A stretch of DNA of 64,000 nucleotides, from the NCBI GenBank assembly GCA_000751295.2, contig CCMO02000001.1, forward strand, positions 917,501 to 981,500. The letters are read 5' to 3'. This document shows positions 29,575 through 38,353 of the stretch, piece by piece. The notes under the pieces are model-generated. The model was not told where the DNA came from, made no database searches, and saw nothing but the letters and a program-made list of their open reading frames with translations. Made by a program: the position numbers and the translations under genes. Numbering within the stretch: position 1 is the first letter of the stretch; each line of letters starts with the position of its first letter. This DNA comes from a bacterium YEK0313 (lineage in GTDB: Bacteria; Pseudomonadota; Alphaproteobacteria; Rhizobiales; Phreatobacteraceae).

Positions 29575-30960
29575 TCAGCCGGCGAAGCGCGCCTTGATCA
29601 CCTCGAACAGCGCGCGGCCGGCCTGGAACTCGCCGCCGGCGGGCCGGCCAGGCCGTTCCGCCGGCACCCAGGCGTAGATGTCGGCATGGATCCAGGCCTT
29701 GGCCTTTTCGACGAACCGGTCGAGATAGAGCGCGGCGGTGATCGAGCCGGCGAATCCGCCGGTCGCGACATTGTTGAGATCGGCGACCCGGCTCTCCAGT
29801 CCCGCCGCATAGGGGGCCCAGAGCGGCAGGCGCCAGACCGGATCGGCGACGCGCGCGCCGGCGGCGACAAGCTCGGCGGCGAGCGCATCGTCATGGCTGT
29901 AGATCGGCGGCAGGTCCGGGCCGAGCGCCACGCGGGCCGCGCCCGTCAGCGTCGCGAAATCGGCGATCAGCGCCGGCGCCTCCTCGTCGGCCAGTGCCAG
30001 CGCGTCGCACAGGACGAGCCGCCCCTCGGCATCGGTATTGCCGATCTCGACGGAGAGGCCCTTGCGCGTCGGGAAGACGTCGCCCGGCCGGAACGCCGTG
30101 CCCGAGACGGCATTCTCGACCGCCGGCACCAGGAGCCTCAGGCGCACTGGCAGCTTCGCCGCCATGATCATATGGGCAAGGCCGATCGCCGCCGCGGCGC
30201 CGCCCATGTCCTTCTTCATCAGCAGCATTCCGGTATCGGACTTGATGTCGAGGCCGCCGGTATCGAAGCAGACGCCCTTGCCGACCAGTGTCACCTTGGG
30301 ATGGGCCGGGTTGCCCCAGGTGAGATCGACGAGGCGTGGCAGCCGCGCCGAGCCCATGCCGACCGCATGGATCATCGGCAGGCCGGCCGCGAGCAGATCG
30401 GGGCCGACGGTCGCGTCGACCGCGGCACCGTGCCGGTCGGCCAGCTCGCGGATCGCCGCCTCCAGCTCGGCGGGGCCAAGATCGTTTGCCGGCGTATTGA
30501 TGAGGTCGCGGGCGAGAAACGTCGCCTCGATCGCCCGGGTGAGGCTGGCGCCGTCGACGCCCTCCGGCAAGGCGAGCAGAGCCTCGCGGGCCGGTGCCTG
30601 CTTGTAGCGGTCGAAGCGATATTGCGCGGCGACGAAGGCGAAGGCGGCCCGCTCCGCATCGGCGAGCCGGCCGGCGAAACGATAGAGACCGGGCGGCAGC
30701 TGCGCCGGCAGGCGGCCGGCCAGAAGCGGATCGGCATGCCTTGCGCCCTCCGCCTCGATGCCAAACAGCACCGCCGCGAGCGTGCCTGCCGCGTCGGCCA
30801 GCAATGCGACCTTGCCCGGCTTCGGCTCGTAGCCGGTCGCGGCCAGATAGGCGCGCTGCGCCGGGCTCAGGCCGGCCGTCACGGCGTCGATCGTCGCGGC
30901 ATTGACGACATGGATCGGAATGGCGCCGGTGCTGGCGGTTGGCTTGAGAAGGCGATGCAT
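29575..30960 (-). CDS. Leucyl aminopeptidase family (M17) protein
   Basis: Cytosolic M17 zinc/manganese aminopeptidase of 461 aa. The catalytic C-terminal domain has LVGKGVCFDTGGLDIKS near residue 226 (metal-binding lysine and aspartates) and the family signature NTDAEGRL near residue 310; both are complete. The N-terminal domain is divergent, as usual. It lies upstream of maeB on the same strand with a 98-bp gap, so cotranscription is possible. It belongs to the shorter M17 branch, so PepA is not used as a symbol. Confidence 0.92.
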   Translation of the reverse strand: MHRLLKPTASTGAIPIHVVNAATIDAVTAGLSPAQRAYLAATGYEPKPGKVALLADAAGTLAAVLFGIEAEGARHADPLLAGRLPAQLPPGLYRFAGRLADAERAAFAFVAAQYRFDRYKQAPAREALLALPEGVDGASLTRAIEATFLARDLINTPANDLGPAELEAAIRELADRHGAAVDATVGPDLLAAGLPMIHAVGMGSARLPRLVDLTWGNPAHPKVTLVGKGVCFDTGGLDIKSDTGMLLMKKDMGGAAAAIGLAHMIMAAKLPVRLRLLVPAVENAVSGTAFRPGDVFPTRKGLSVEIGNTDAEGRLVLCDALALADEEAPALIADFATLTGAARVALGPDLPPIYSHDDALAAELVAAGARVADPVWRLPLWAPYAAGLESRVADLNNVATGGFAGSITAALYLDRFVEKAKAWIHADIYAWVPAERPGRPAGGEFQAGRALFEVIKARFAG

Positions 30961-31045
30961 GGCGAACCTGCGGAATGACGAGCCGAAACGTCCAAACTAG
31001 TCCGCTTCGTCCGGCTCCGCCATGGCAACGGCCTTCCCGATCGGC

Positions 31046-31900
31046 TCACGCGGCGCCGGAGCGGATCAGCCTTGTGCGGCAGACCGTCTCGATCCAGGCA
31101 ACGACCGCCGAGACGCTGACCGAACGGCGCCGGTCGGGATGGATCATCATGAACAATTCGCGATCCGCGACCGCGGCGGGATCGTCGACGCGCCTGAAGC
31201 GCGGATCGGCATCGCCGAGCGCCTCCGGCAGCATGACCTCGGCACCGAGCGCCACCGCCGCTTCGGCGAGAATGTCGAGATGGCCGGCCCGCATGACGAC
31301 CTGCCCGTGCGGCCTGAGGCGGTCGAGCACGCGCATCTCGGGCACATGCGCCAGGTCCTCCTCGTAGCGCATCAGCGGAGCTGCGCCCTCCCCGTCCCCC
31401 GCGCGATAGAGGCGAAGCCTCAGCAGGCCGAGCCAGCGGGCGAGCGCCTCGCCCGCCGCCGGCCGCGCCATGCGGATGGAGATGTCCGCCTCCCGGCGCT
31501 CGAAGCTGACATTGCGCGTCTCGGCGGAAAAATCGAGCACGATGCGCGGATGCGCCGCATGAAAGGTGCCGAGATCCGGCGCGAGCAGATGGGCGAGCAC
31601 GAAGCCGGTCGAGGATATGCGCACCCGGCCGTCGAGTTCGGCCTTGGTCTGGCGCAGTGCCGCTTCCGACTGGCGCGCCGCATCCGCCATGATGGCGAGA
31701 TGCTCGCGCGCCGCGGCCAGCGCGGGGGTCGCCGCCAGCCGGCCGTCGATCCGGTCGAACAGGGTGACGCCCAGCTGGCGCTCGACGCGCGCGAGCCGGC
31801 GTGCCGCCGTGGTCTGGTCGACCCCGAGAATCCGGCCGGCCTGGGTGAGGGTCCCCGCCTCGGCGATGCAGCGCAGCAGTTCGAGGTCATCCCAGGTCAT
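31046..31900 (-). CDS. LysR family transcriptional regulator
   Basis: A 284-aa LysR protein: winged helix-turn-helix at residues 1-60 (ELLRCIAEAGTLTQAGRIL, ARRLARVERQLG) followed by a LysR substrate-binding domain. ATG 31900 with GGAGA nine bases upstream was preferred over a 19-codon longer start. It is divergent from the isochorismatase gene, and two palindromes lie between them, so it very likely controls that gene and itself. Confidence 0.9.
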   Translation of the reverse strand: MTWDDLELLRCIAEAGTLTQAGRILGVDQTTAARRLARVERQLGVTLFDRIDGRLAATPALAAAREHLAIMADAARQSEAALRQTKAELDGRVRISSTGFVLAHLLAPDLGTFHAAHPRIVLDFSAETRNVSFERREADISIRMARPAAGEALARWLGLLRLRLYRAGDGEGAAPLMRYEEDLAHVPEMRVLDRLRPHGQVVMRAGHLDILAEAAVALGAEVMLPEALGDADPRFRRVDDPAAVADRELFMMIHPDRRRSVSVSAVVAWIETVCRTRLIRSGAA

Positions 31901-31963
31901 TCCGGCGCATCTCCGTGTCAGGCAGCCATGCTCGGGCAGCGGCTGATCGGTGATCACCGCGGA

Positions 31964-31979
31964 CCTGCAGAAATGCAGG
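31964..31979. promoter_or_regulatory. Inverted repeat, candidate LysR operator
   Basis: CCTGCA-GAAA-TGCAGG, a perfect 6-bp dyad in the LysR/isochorismatase intergenic region, 64 bases upstream of the LysR start. Confidence 0.4.
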
Positions 31980-32005
31980 CCAAGCTGCCAATATTACAGA
32001 TTTAC

Positions 32006-32019
32006 CTGCGCATGCGCAG
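32006..32019. promoter_or_regulatory. 14-bp palindrome, candidate LysR operator
   Basis: CTGCGCATGCGCAG is a perfect palindrome 33 bases before the isochorismatase ATG, in the promoter position. It shares the TGC...GCA half-site with the repeat at 31964. Confidence 0.4.
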
Positions 32020-32052
32020 CTCCTTCAATGACGGCGTACAAGGAGATACGCG

Positions 32053-32643
32053 ATGTCCAAACCCGTCACTCTCTTCGGCCTTGCCGGTATCACCCCGCAG
32101 GCGCCGAAGCTCGCCGGCGCGACCCTCGTCCTCGTCGATTACCAGAACGAATATCTGGACGGTCCGCTCGCCCTGCCCGACGCGCGGCCGGCTGTGGCCC
32201 GGGCCGCCGAGCTGCTGGCAAAGGCCCGCGCCGCCGGCAGCCGCATCATCCACATTGCCCACAAGGGCGGCAAAGGCGGGCCGTTCGACCGCGAGGCGCG
32301 GCGCGGCGCGATCATCGAGGCGCTGCAGCCCCGGGCCGGCGAGCCGGTGATCGAGAAGCCGCGGCCCAATTCGTTCTCGGGCACGGAGCTGGCGAGCGCC
32401 GTCGGCGCGCCGGACAGGCCGCTGATCGTCATCGGCTTCATGACGCATATGTGCGTCTCGTCGACGGTCAGGGCCGCGCTCGACCTCGGTTATGCGACAT
32501 CGGTCGCGAGCGATGCCTGCGCGACGCGCGACCTGCCCGGCGTCGATGGCGGCGTGGTCGGCGCCAAGGCCCTGCACGAGGCGGAGCTCGCCGCGCTCTC
32601 CGACCGCTTCGCCGGCATCTTCCCGGTCGCCGCCTTCGCCTGA
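32053..32643 (+). CDS. Isochorismatase family cysteine hydrolase
   Basis: A 196-aa cysteine hydrolase of the isochorismatase/nicotinamidase superfamily. The catalytic triad is recognisable: D29 in LVDYQNEY, the lysine in EKPRPNSF near residue 102 and the cysteine in THMCVSSTVR near residue 137. The cis-peptide segment before the cysteine is IGFMTHM. The substrate (isochorismate, nicotinamide, N-carbamoyl compound or other) cannot be told. AAGGAGAT gives a strong ribosome site. The gene is divergent from a LysR regulator. Confidence 0.88.
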   Translation: MSKPVTLFGLAGITPQAPKLAGATLVLVDYQNEYLDGPLALPDARPAVARAAELLAKARAAGSRIIHIAHKGGKGGPFDREARRGAIIEALQPRAGEPVIEKPRPNSFSGTELASAVGAPDRPLIVIGFMTHMCVSSTVRAALDLGYATSVASDACATRDLPGVDGGVVGAKALHEAELAALSDRFAGIFPVAAFA

Positions 32644-32650
32644 AAGCGGA

Positions 32651-32678
32651 AGCGGCGCGAGAATGACCTCGCGCCGCT
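32651..32678. terminator. Bidirectional terminator between the isochorismatase gene and pheT
   Basis: A perfect 11-bp stem (AGCGGCGCGAG/CTCGCGCCGCT) with a 6-base loop between two convergent stops. It is followed by CCATTTG on the plus strand and by CTTCCGCTTTC on the minus strand. Confidence 0.65.
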
Positions 32679-32708
32679 CCATTTGGGGATCCTGGCCTTG
32701 CGTCGGGC

Positions 32709-35126
32709 TCAGGCCCTGAGACTGCCGCCGGTCTTCTTGACCACCTCGGCCACCACCTTGCCGCTCACCGCCTCGATCTCGGCCTCGGTCAGCGTCTTGT
32801 CGCGCGGCTGGAGGGTGACGGCGAGAGCCACGGACTTCTTGTCGGGATCGATACCCTTGCCCTCATAGATGTCGAACACCGCGGCCTCGGTGATGAGCTG
32901 GCGGTCGGCGCCCTGCGCGGCCTTGACGATGTCGGCCGCCCGCACCTTGCGGTCGACCAGGAAGGCGAAGTCGCGCGAGACCGGCTGGAACGGCGACAGG
33001 CTAAGCTGCGGCTTGGCCCGGGTCGGCCGCGCCTTCGGCGCCGGCACCTTGTCGAGGATCAGCTCGAAGGCGACCAGCGTGCCCTTGGCGCCGAGCGCCT
33101 CGAGCACGGCCGGATGCAATTCGCCGAACCAGCCGAAGACGTTCTGCGGTCCCATCTGCAGCGTGCCGGACCGGCCGGGATGGAACCAGGCGGGGGCGCC
33201 CGGCAGCACCTGCACGGCGCCGGCGGAGAGGCCGGCGGCGGAGAGGACGGCGAGCGCATCGGCCTTGGCGTCGAACAGGTCGGCCGGCGCGGAGCCCTGC
33301 CAGCTGCGGCCGATGCCTTCCGGCTTGGCCAGGCCGCGCCGCACGCCGGCCGCGGCAACCTTCTGGTCCTCGGGGCGGTCGCCCGAGAACACCTGGCCGA
33401 CTTCGAACAGCGCCACGTCGCCATAGCCGCGGTCGGCATTGCGCTGCGCGGCGGCGATCAGGCCGGCGAGCAGGGTCGGCCGCATGTCCGAGAGATCGGC
33501 CGCGATCGGATTGGCGAGCGCCAGTTCGGGCTTGCCGCCGCCGAACATCTCGGCCTCGGCCTTGGAGATGAAGCTCCAGGTGACGGCTTCGACGAGGCCG
33601 CGTGCAGCCAGCGCCCGGCGGGCGATGCGTGTGCGCTTCTGCAGCGGCGTCAGGACCGGCTTCGGCACCGTGCCGCCACGGTCGAGCGGCACCGACAGCA
33701 CCCGGTCGACACCGGCGATGCGCATGATCTCCTCGGTGAGGTCGGCCTTGCCGTGAACATCGGGCCGCCAGGAGGGCGGCACCACCTTCACGACCGGGCC
33801 ATTGCCCGACACCATGAAGCCGAGGCTCTCCAGGATCCGCTTCGATTCCCGCTCGGACACATCGAGGCCGGTCAGCCGCTGGGTCTCCGCATAGGGGAAA
33901 TTGATGATGAGGTCGGTATCCGGGATCTCGCCGGCAAGCGTCAGCTCGGACGCCTCGCCGCCGCAGAAGTCGATGACCATGCGGGTGGCGAGGTCGGCCC
34001 CAGGCACCGTGTAGTTCGGGTCGACGCCGCGCTCGAACCGGTAGCGGGCATCGGTGATGATGCCGAGATTGCGCCCGGTCCGGGCAATGTCGATCGGATC
34101 CCACAGCGCCGATTCGATCAGCACGTCGGTGGTGTTCTCGTCGCAGCCGGAATGCTCACCGCCCATCACGCCGGCGATCGATTCGACGCCGTTGTCGTCG
34201 GCGATGACCGTCTCGTTGCCGGTGAAGCCGTAGATGCGGCCGTCGAGGCCGAGCACCGTCTCGCCGGCCTGGGAGCGGCGCACCACCAGCTTGCCCTTCA
34301 CCTTGGCCGCATCGAAGACGTGCAGCGGCCGGCCGCGGTCGAAGGTTATGTAGTTGGTGATGTCGACGAGCGCGTTGATCGGCCGGAGCCCGATGGCGAT
34401 CAGGCGGCGCTGCAGCCATTCGGGCGAAGCGCCGTTCTTCACGCCGCGCACCAGGCGCAGGGCGAAGGCCGGGCAATATTTCTCCTCGCCGGGCGCGAAG
34501 CGCAGCTCGATCGCCTGCGGGTTCGGGAAGCTGCCCTTCACGGGCGGCTCGCGCTCGGCCTTCAGCTTGCCGAGGCCGGCCGCGGCGAGGTCGCGCGCAA
34601 TGCCGTGGATCGAGGTGCAGTCCGGCCGGTTCGGCGTCAGGTTGATCTCGATCACCGGGTCGGACAGCCCGGCATAGTCGGCATAGCGCTGGCCGACCGG
34701 CGCATCGGCCGGCAGGTCGATGATGCCGTCGTGATCTTCGGACAGCTCGAGTTCGGCCGCCGAGCAGAGCATGCCGCGGCTCTCGACGCCGCGGATCGTG
34801 CCGACGCCAAGCGTGATCTTCTTGCCCGGAATATAGGTGCCGGGGGCTGAGAACACCGACTTCATGCCGGTCCGCGCATTGGGCGCGCCGCAGACCACCT
34901 GCACCGGCTCGCCCGCGCCGGTATCGACCATGCAGACCCTCAGGCGGTCGGCGTTCGGATGCTGCTCCGCGGAGATCACATAGGCGACGGTGAAATCCTT
35001 CAGCCGCGCGCCGGGATCGTCGAGGCTTTCCACCTCGAGGCCGATACGGGTCAGCGTTTCCGTGATCTCGGCGAGATCAGCCTCGGTGTCGAGGTGGTCC
35101 TTCAGCCAGGAGAGTGTGAATTTCAT
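32709..35126 (-). CDS. pheT: Phenylalanine--tRNA ligase beta subunit
   Basis: Beta subunit (805 aa) of the (alpha-beta)2 synthetase. In order: the N-terminal tRNA_bind/EMAP domain (residues about 40-150, GAPNARTGMK), B3/B4 editing region, B5 domain, the catalytic-like core and the C-terminal ferredoxin-fold anticodon-binding domain (SLSPFQPVSRDFAFLVDR). Length is standard. Its ATG overlaps the stop of the ASCH gene (ATGA), so translation is coupled to that gene, and through it to pheS. Confidence 0.96.
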   Translation of the reverse strand: MKFTLSWLKDHLDTEADLAEITETLTRIGLEVESLDDPGARLKDFTVAYVISAEQHPNADRLRVCMVDTGAGEPVQVVCGAPNARTGMKSVFSAPGTYIPGKKITLGVGTIRGVESRGMLCSAAELELSEDHDGIIDLPADAPVGQRYADYAGLSDPVIEINLTPNRPDCTSIHGIARDLAAAGLGKLKAEREPPVKGSFPNPQAIELRFAPGEEKYCPAFALRLVRGVKNGASPEWLQRRLIAIGLRPINALVDITNYITFDRGRPLHVFDAAKVKGKLVVRRSQAGETVLGLDGRIYGFTGNETVIADDNGVESIAGVMGGEHSGCDENTTDVLIESALWDPIDIARTGRNLGIITDARYRFERGVDPNYTVPGADLATRMVIDFCGGEASELTLAGEIPDTDLIINFPYAETQRLTGLDVSERESKRILESLGFMVSGNGPVVKVVPPSWRPDVHGKADLTEEIMRIAGVDRVLSVPLDRGGTVPKPVLTPLQKRTRIARRALAARGLVEAVTWSFISKAEAEMFGGGKPELALANPIAADLSDMRPTLLAGLIAAAQRNADRGYGDVALFEVGQVFSGDRPEDQKVAAAGVRRGLAKPEGIGRSWQGSAPADLFDAKADALAVLSAAGLSAGAVQVLPGAPAWFHPGRSGTLQMGPQNVFGWFGELHPAVLEALGAKGTLVAFELILDKVPAPKARPTRAKPQLSLSPFQPVSRDFAFLVDRKVRAADIVKAAQGADRQLITEAAVFDIYEGKGIDPDKKSVALAVTLQPRDKTLTEAEIEAVSGKVVAEVVKKTGGSLRA

Positions 35127-35548
35127 GGACGGATTTCCGATCTTTCGAACACGTCGAGCAGCTTGAAGCGCTCACAGACGACCTGCATGTCCCCGGCATA
35201 GGTGCCCTGCCGCTCGAAGTAGCCCTGGTGATCGCGCCGCCAGGTGGCGAGCGAACGATCGCCCTCGCCCTCCTCGAAGGCAAAGGCCGCATCGACCTCG
35301 CCGAACCGCTTCACCTCGACCGACGTCGTCTCGATGGCGCAGGCCGGCCGGCCGGCACCGTCGAGCACGACGCTGATCCCGCCGATGCGCGGCATGATGT
35401 CCGCCTGGCAGGCGGCAAGCGAGTCGCAAGTCGCCCGCTTCCGCCCCGCCAGCACCAGTGCCAGCAGCGCGTCGGCAAGCTCCGGCCCGTCGCCGAACGC
35501 CCAGCGCGGGGCTTCGCGATAGACTTCCGGGGGGTGGGCCGCGCTCAC
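35123..35548 (-). CDS. ASCH domain-containing protein between pheS and pheT
   Basis: A 141-aa ASCH (ASC-1 homology) protein. The ASCH signature is LVLAGRKRATCDSL near residue 27, followed by a beta-barrel with ACAIETTSVEVKRFGEVD. ASCH domains bind RNA or nucleosides; E. coli YqfB of this superfamily hydrolyses N4-acetylcytidine. The start is a GTG that overlaps the pheS stop (GTGA) and the stop overlaps pheT (ATGA), so all three genes form a tightly coupled operon. Its role beside phenylalanyl-tRNA synthetase is unknown. The open frame upstream to 35824 is antisense noise within pheS. Confidence 0.85.
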   Translation of the reverse strand: MSAAHPPEVYREAPRWAFGDGPELADALLALVLAGRKRATCDSLAACQADIMPRIGGISVVLDGAGRPACAIETTSVEVKRFGEVDAAFAFEEGEGDRSLATWRRDHQGYFERQGTYAGDMQVVCERFKLLDVFERSEIRP

Positions 35549-36627
35549 GAGGAGAGCCCGCCGGCGAGGGTCGGCAGGTCGAGCGGGCGGAAGCCGTAAT
35601 GCGCCTGCCAGCGCACATCCGCCTCGAAGAACTGCCTGAGATCGCTGATGCCGTATTTCAGCATGGCGATGCGGTCGATGCCCATGCCCCAGGCGAAGCC
35701 CTGGTAGACGTCGGGATCGAGCCCGCAATTGCGGATGACGTTCGGGTGCACCATGCCGCAGCCGAGGATTTCGAGCCAATCCTCGCCCTCGCCGAAGCGG
35801 ATCTCGCCGCCCTGGCGGTTGCACTGGATGTCGACCTCGAGGGAGGGCTCGGTGAACGGGAAGAACGAGGGCCGGAAGCGCATCTTCACCTGGTCGACCT
35901 CGAAGAAGGCCTTGCAGAACTCTTCGAGGATCCAGCGCAGATGGCCGAGATGGCTGCCCTTGTCGATGACGAGGCCCTCGACCTGGTGGAACTGCGGGGT
36001 GTGGGTCGCGTCCGAATCGATGCGATAGGTCCGCCCCGGGCAGATCACCCGGATCGGCGGCTTCTGCGCCAGCATGGTGCGCACCTGCACCGGGCTCGTA
36101 TGGGTGCGCAGCAGCATCCGCTCGCCGTCCGGCTTCGGATTGAAGAAGAAAGTGTCGTGCATCTCGCGGGCCGGATGGCCGAGCGGGAAGTTCAGCTTGG
36201 TGAAGTTGAGATCGTCGGTCTCGATGTCCGGCCCTTCGGCGATCGAGAAGCCCATATCGGCGAAGATCGCGGTGAGCTCGTCGAAGACCTGGCTCAGGGG
36301 ATGGATGCGGCCGGCTTCGGCCGGGCTTTCGCGCGTTGCAAGCGTCACGTCGACGGTCTCGGCGGCGAGCCGGGCATCGAGGGCGGCCGCCTTGAGCACG
36401 TCGCGGCGGGCGCCGAGCGCCTCGCTCACCTTGTCCTTCAGCGCGTTGATGGCGGCACCGGCGGTCTTGCGCTCGTCGGGCGCCATCTTGCCGAGAGTGG
36501 CGAGCAGCGCCGAGACGGAGCCCTTCTTGCCGAGCGCGCCGACGCGCACGGCTTCGAGCGCAGCCTCGTCGGAAGCGGCGGCGACGGCCGCCATGAGATC
36601 GTTTTCGAGGGAGGCGAGATCGGTCAT
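35545..36627 (-). CDS. pheS: Phenylalanine--tRNA ligase alpha subunit
   Basis: Catalytic alpha subunit, 360 aa, class II synthetase. N-terminal coiled coil at residues about 1-90, then the core with motif 2 region GRTYRIDSDATHTPQFHQVEG and motif 3 GFAWGMGIDRIAMLKYG near residue 315. The end overlaps the ASCH gene by four bases. It is the first gene of the pheS-ASCH-pheT operon. Confidence 0.96.
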   Translation of the reverse strand: MTDLASLENDLMAAVAAASDEAALEAVRVGALGKKGSVSALLATLGKMAPDERKTAGAAINALKDKVSEALGARRDVLKAAALDARLAAETVDVTLATRESPAEAGRIHPLSQVFDELTAIFADMGFSIAEGPDIETDDLNFTKLNFPLGHPAREMHDTFFFNPKPDGERMLLRTHTSPVQVRTMLAQKPPIRVICPGRTYRIDSDATHTPQFHQVEGLVIDKGSHLGHLRWILEEFCKAFFEVDQVKMRFRPSFFPFTEPSLEVDIQCNRQGGEIRFGEGEDWLEILGCGMVHPNVIRNCGLDPDVYQGFAWGMGIDRIAMLKYGISDLRQFFEADVRWQAHYGFRPLDLPTLAGGLSS

Positions 36628-36717
36628 TGCGAGAACCGGTATCTTTCGGAAGGTCTTGAAGAAGCTGGCTTCGTTTCGCCGAAGCCCGCCGGTCTGGTCA
36701 AGCGCGATTGCGGCCCG

Positions 36718-37776
36718 TCAGCTGCGCCAGCGCAGCGTCATGGGCCTCAGCGGGTTTTCGAACGGCTTGCCGTCGGCCTGGGCCTTCAGGAAGGCGTCCT
36801 TGACCCGCATCCACCAGCGCGCCTGCGTGTCGGCGTCGTTGATCAGCATCAGGTTCGGGTGATGTACGAGGCCCTCGCGCTGCTGGATCACCACGCGCCG
36901 GTCCTGGTCGAGGAAGACCCGCATGAGATGTTCGAACAGCGGCCTCAGGGCCGACATCCACGAGGCCGAGACCCAGAAGAACTGGTGCACTTCCGTCTCC
37001 CCCTCGTTGACCGGCGTCAGGGCGGTGAGGCCGGTCGCCTGGTATTTGGCACCGCGGATGTTCTCGATCCTCAGGCCGGGCAGCATGTAGCTGATCTCGG
37101 TGGTGACAGGCGTGCCGAGCAGCTTGTAGGCGATGTTCTGCGGCGGCAGCTCGTGGCGGACCATCGACCAGCCGAGCTCGGACGGCGCGAACTTCTTCTC
37201 CTTCGGCCGCAGCTTCTTCGCGCCCTTCTTGAACCACCAGGAGGTGTGCACATAGGCCGCGTGCGTCGGGTCCATCAGGCCGAAGGCGGCATGGTCCACC
37301 GAGCAGTGGAACGGCAGCATGATGTGGAAGCCGGGCCGGGTGTCGGCGGCAAAATCCGGCATCAGCGGCGGCTCGGGCTGGCCGGCCTCGGCCGGCGTCT
37401 CGCCGTCCTTGGCAAAGAAGATCCAGATCAGGCCCTGGCGCTCGACGCAGGGGTAGGAGCCGCATTTGATCTTGGTCAGGTCCATCTGCTGGCCCTCGCG
37501 CAGCGACGGGATCTCGACGCAGGTGCCCGACGTGTCGAAGCGCCAGCCGTGATAGCAGCACTGGATGCTCTCGCCGTCGAACTGGCCGTAGCGCAGCGGG
37601 ATGCCGCGATGCGGGCAATGGTCGCGGATGGCGAAGACCTCGCCATTGGCGGCCCGGCCCATCAGCACCGGCTGGCCGACCAGGGTCTTGTTCAGGAGCT
37701 TGCCGGGCTTGAGGTCGCGGCCGGGGGCCGCGACGTACCAGAGACCCTTGATCAGTTCGGCTGTCAGTCCCTGCAT
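36718..37776 (-). CDS. Rieske [2Fe-2S] aromatic ring-hydroxylating oxygenase, alpha subunit-like
   Basis: A 352-aa Rieske non-heme iron oxygenase. The Rieske cluster ligands are C54, H56, C73 and H76. The mononuclear iron site is suggested by VDHAAFGLMDPTH. The architecture resembles VanA and phenylpropionate dioxygenase large subunits. No reductase or ferredoxin gene lies nearby, so electron supply must come from elsewhere; the substrate is unknown. ATG 37776 has GGAG upstream, preferred to a 20-codon longer start. Confidence 0.88.
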   Translation of the reverse strand: MQGLTAELIKGLWYVAAPGRDLKPGKLLNKTLVGQPVLMGRAANGEVFAIRDHCPHRGIPLRYGQFDGESIQCCYHGWRFDTSGTCVEIPSLREGQQMDLTKIKCGSYPCVERQGLIWIFFAKDGETPAEAGQPEPPLMPDFAADTRPGFHIMLPFHCSVDHAAFGLMDPTHAAYVHTSWWFKKGAKKLRPKEKKFAPSELGWSMVRHELPPQNIAYKLLGTPVTTEISYMLPGLRIENIRGAKYQATGLTALTPVNEGETEVHQFFWVSASWMSALRPLFEHLMRVFLDQDRRVVIQQREGLVHHPNLMLINDADTQARWWMRVKDAFLKAQADGKPFENPLRPMTLRWRS

Positions 37777-37874
37777 GAAGTCTCCGCACCGAAGCACGAT
37801 CGGGGCCGGCTCGCCGGCGGCCCGCGTGTGGCTCACGATCGAAACGGAATGCCCCGCCCGGCCTGCCGTTCATG

Positions 37875-37910
37875 AAAAAACCCGCGCCACCCCGTCAAGG
37901 GTCGCGCGGG
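37875..37910 (-). terminator. Rho-independent terminator of rpmI-rplT
   Basis: On the minus strand a CCCGCGC/GCGCGGG stem with an inner partly paired region is followed directly by TTTTTT, a classical intrinsic terminator 31 bases after the rplT stop. A second perfect 8-bp hairpin (37923-37942, GACCTCTT/AAGAGGTC) overlaps the stop codon itself. Confidence 0.88.
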
Positions 37911-37940
37911 CCTGACGTATAAGACCTCTTTGTGAAGAGG

Positions 37941-38306
37941 TCAGGAAGCTGCCGGCAGCGAACCCTTGGCCTTTTCGACCAGGGCCGTAAAGCCTTCCGG
38001 GGCGGTGACGGCGAGGTCCGCCAGGACCTTGCGGTCGACGGCGATGCCGGCGCCGATCAGGCCGGCGATGAAACGCGAATAGGTGAGGCCGTGCTCGCGG
38101 ACCGCAGCGTTGATGCGCTGGATCCAGAGGGCGCGGAAATTGCGCTTCTTCACGCGGCGGTCGCGCGTGGCGTACTGCATCGACTTGTCGACGGCAGCCT
38201 TCGCGGCGCGGATGGTGTTCTTGCGACGACCGCGGAAGCCGGCGGCGGCCTTCAGGGTCTTCTTATGCTTGGCGTGGGCGGTAACGCCCCGTTTGACGCG
38301 GGCCAT
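37941..38306 (-). CDS. rplT: 50S ribosomal protein L20
   Basis: Ribosomal protein L20, 121 aa, highly basic, with the family pattern MARVKRGVTAHAKHKK and YATRDRRVKKRNFRALWIQR. It binds 23S rRNA early in assembly. It lies 47 bp downstream of rpmI with AAGGAGAT before the ATG. Length is normal. infC, the usual third member of this operon, is not upstream. Confidence 0.98.
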   Translation of the reverse strand: MARVKRGVTAHAKHKKTLKAAAGFRGRRKNTIRAAKAAVDKSMQYATRDRRVKKRNFRALWIQRINAAVREHGLTYSRFIAGLIGAGIAVDRKVLADLAVTAPEGFTALVEKAKGSLPAAS

Positions 38307-38353
38307 GACTGATCTCCTTCAAATCCTAAAGAAATTTCCTGAAGAGCTGCGGA

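Noticed and set aside
29567..29584. CGCCGG/CCGGCG hairpin at the end of the M17 peptidase gene
   Set aside because: The stem is only 6 bp, overlaps the stop codon and has no U-tract; common by chance at this GC content.
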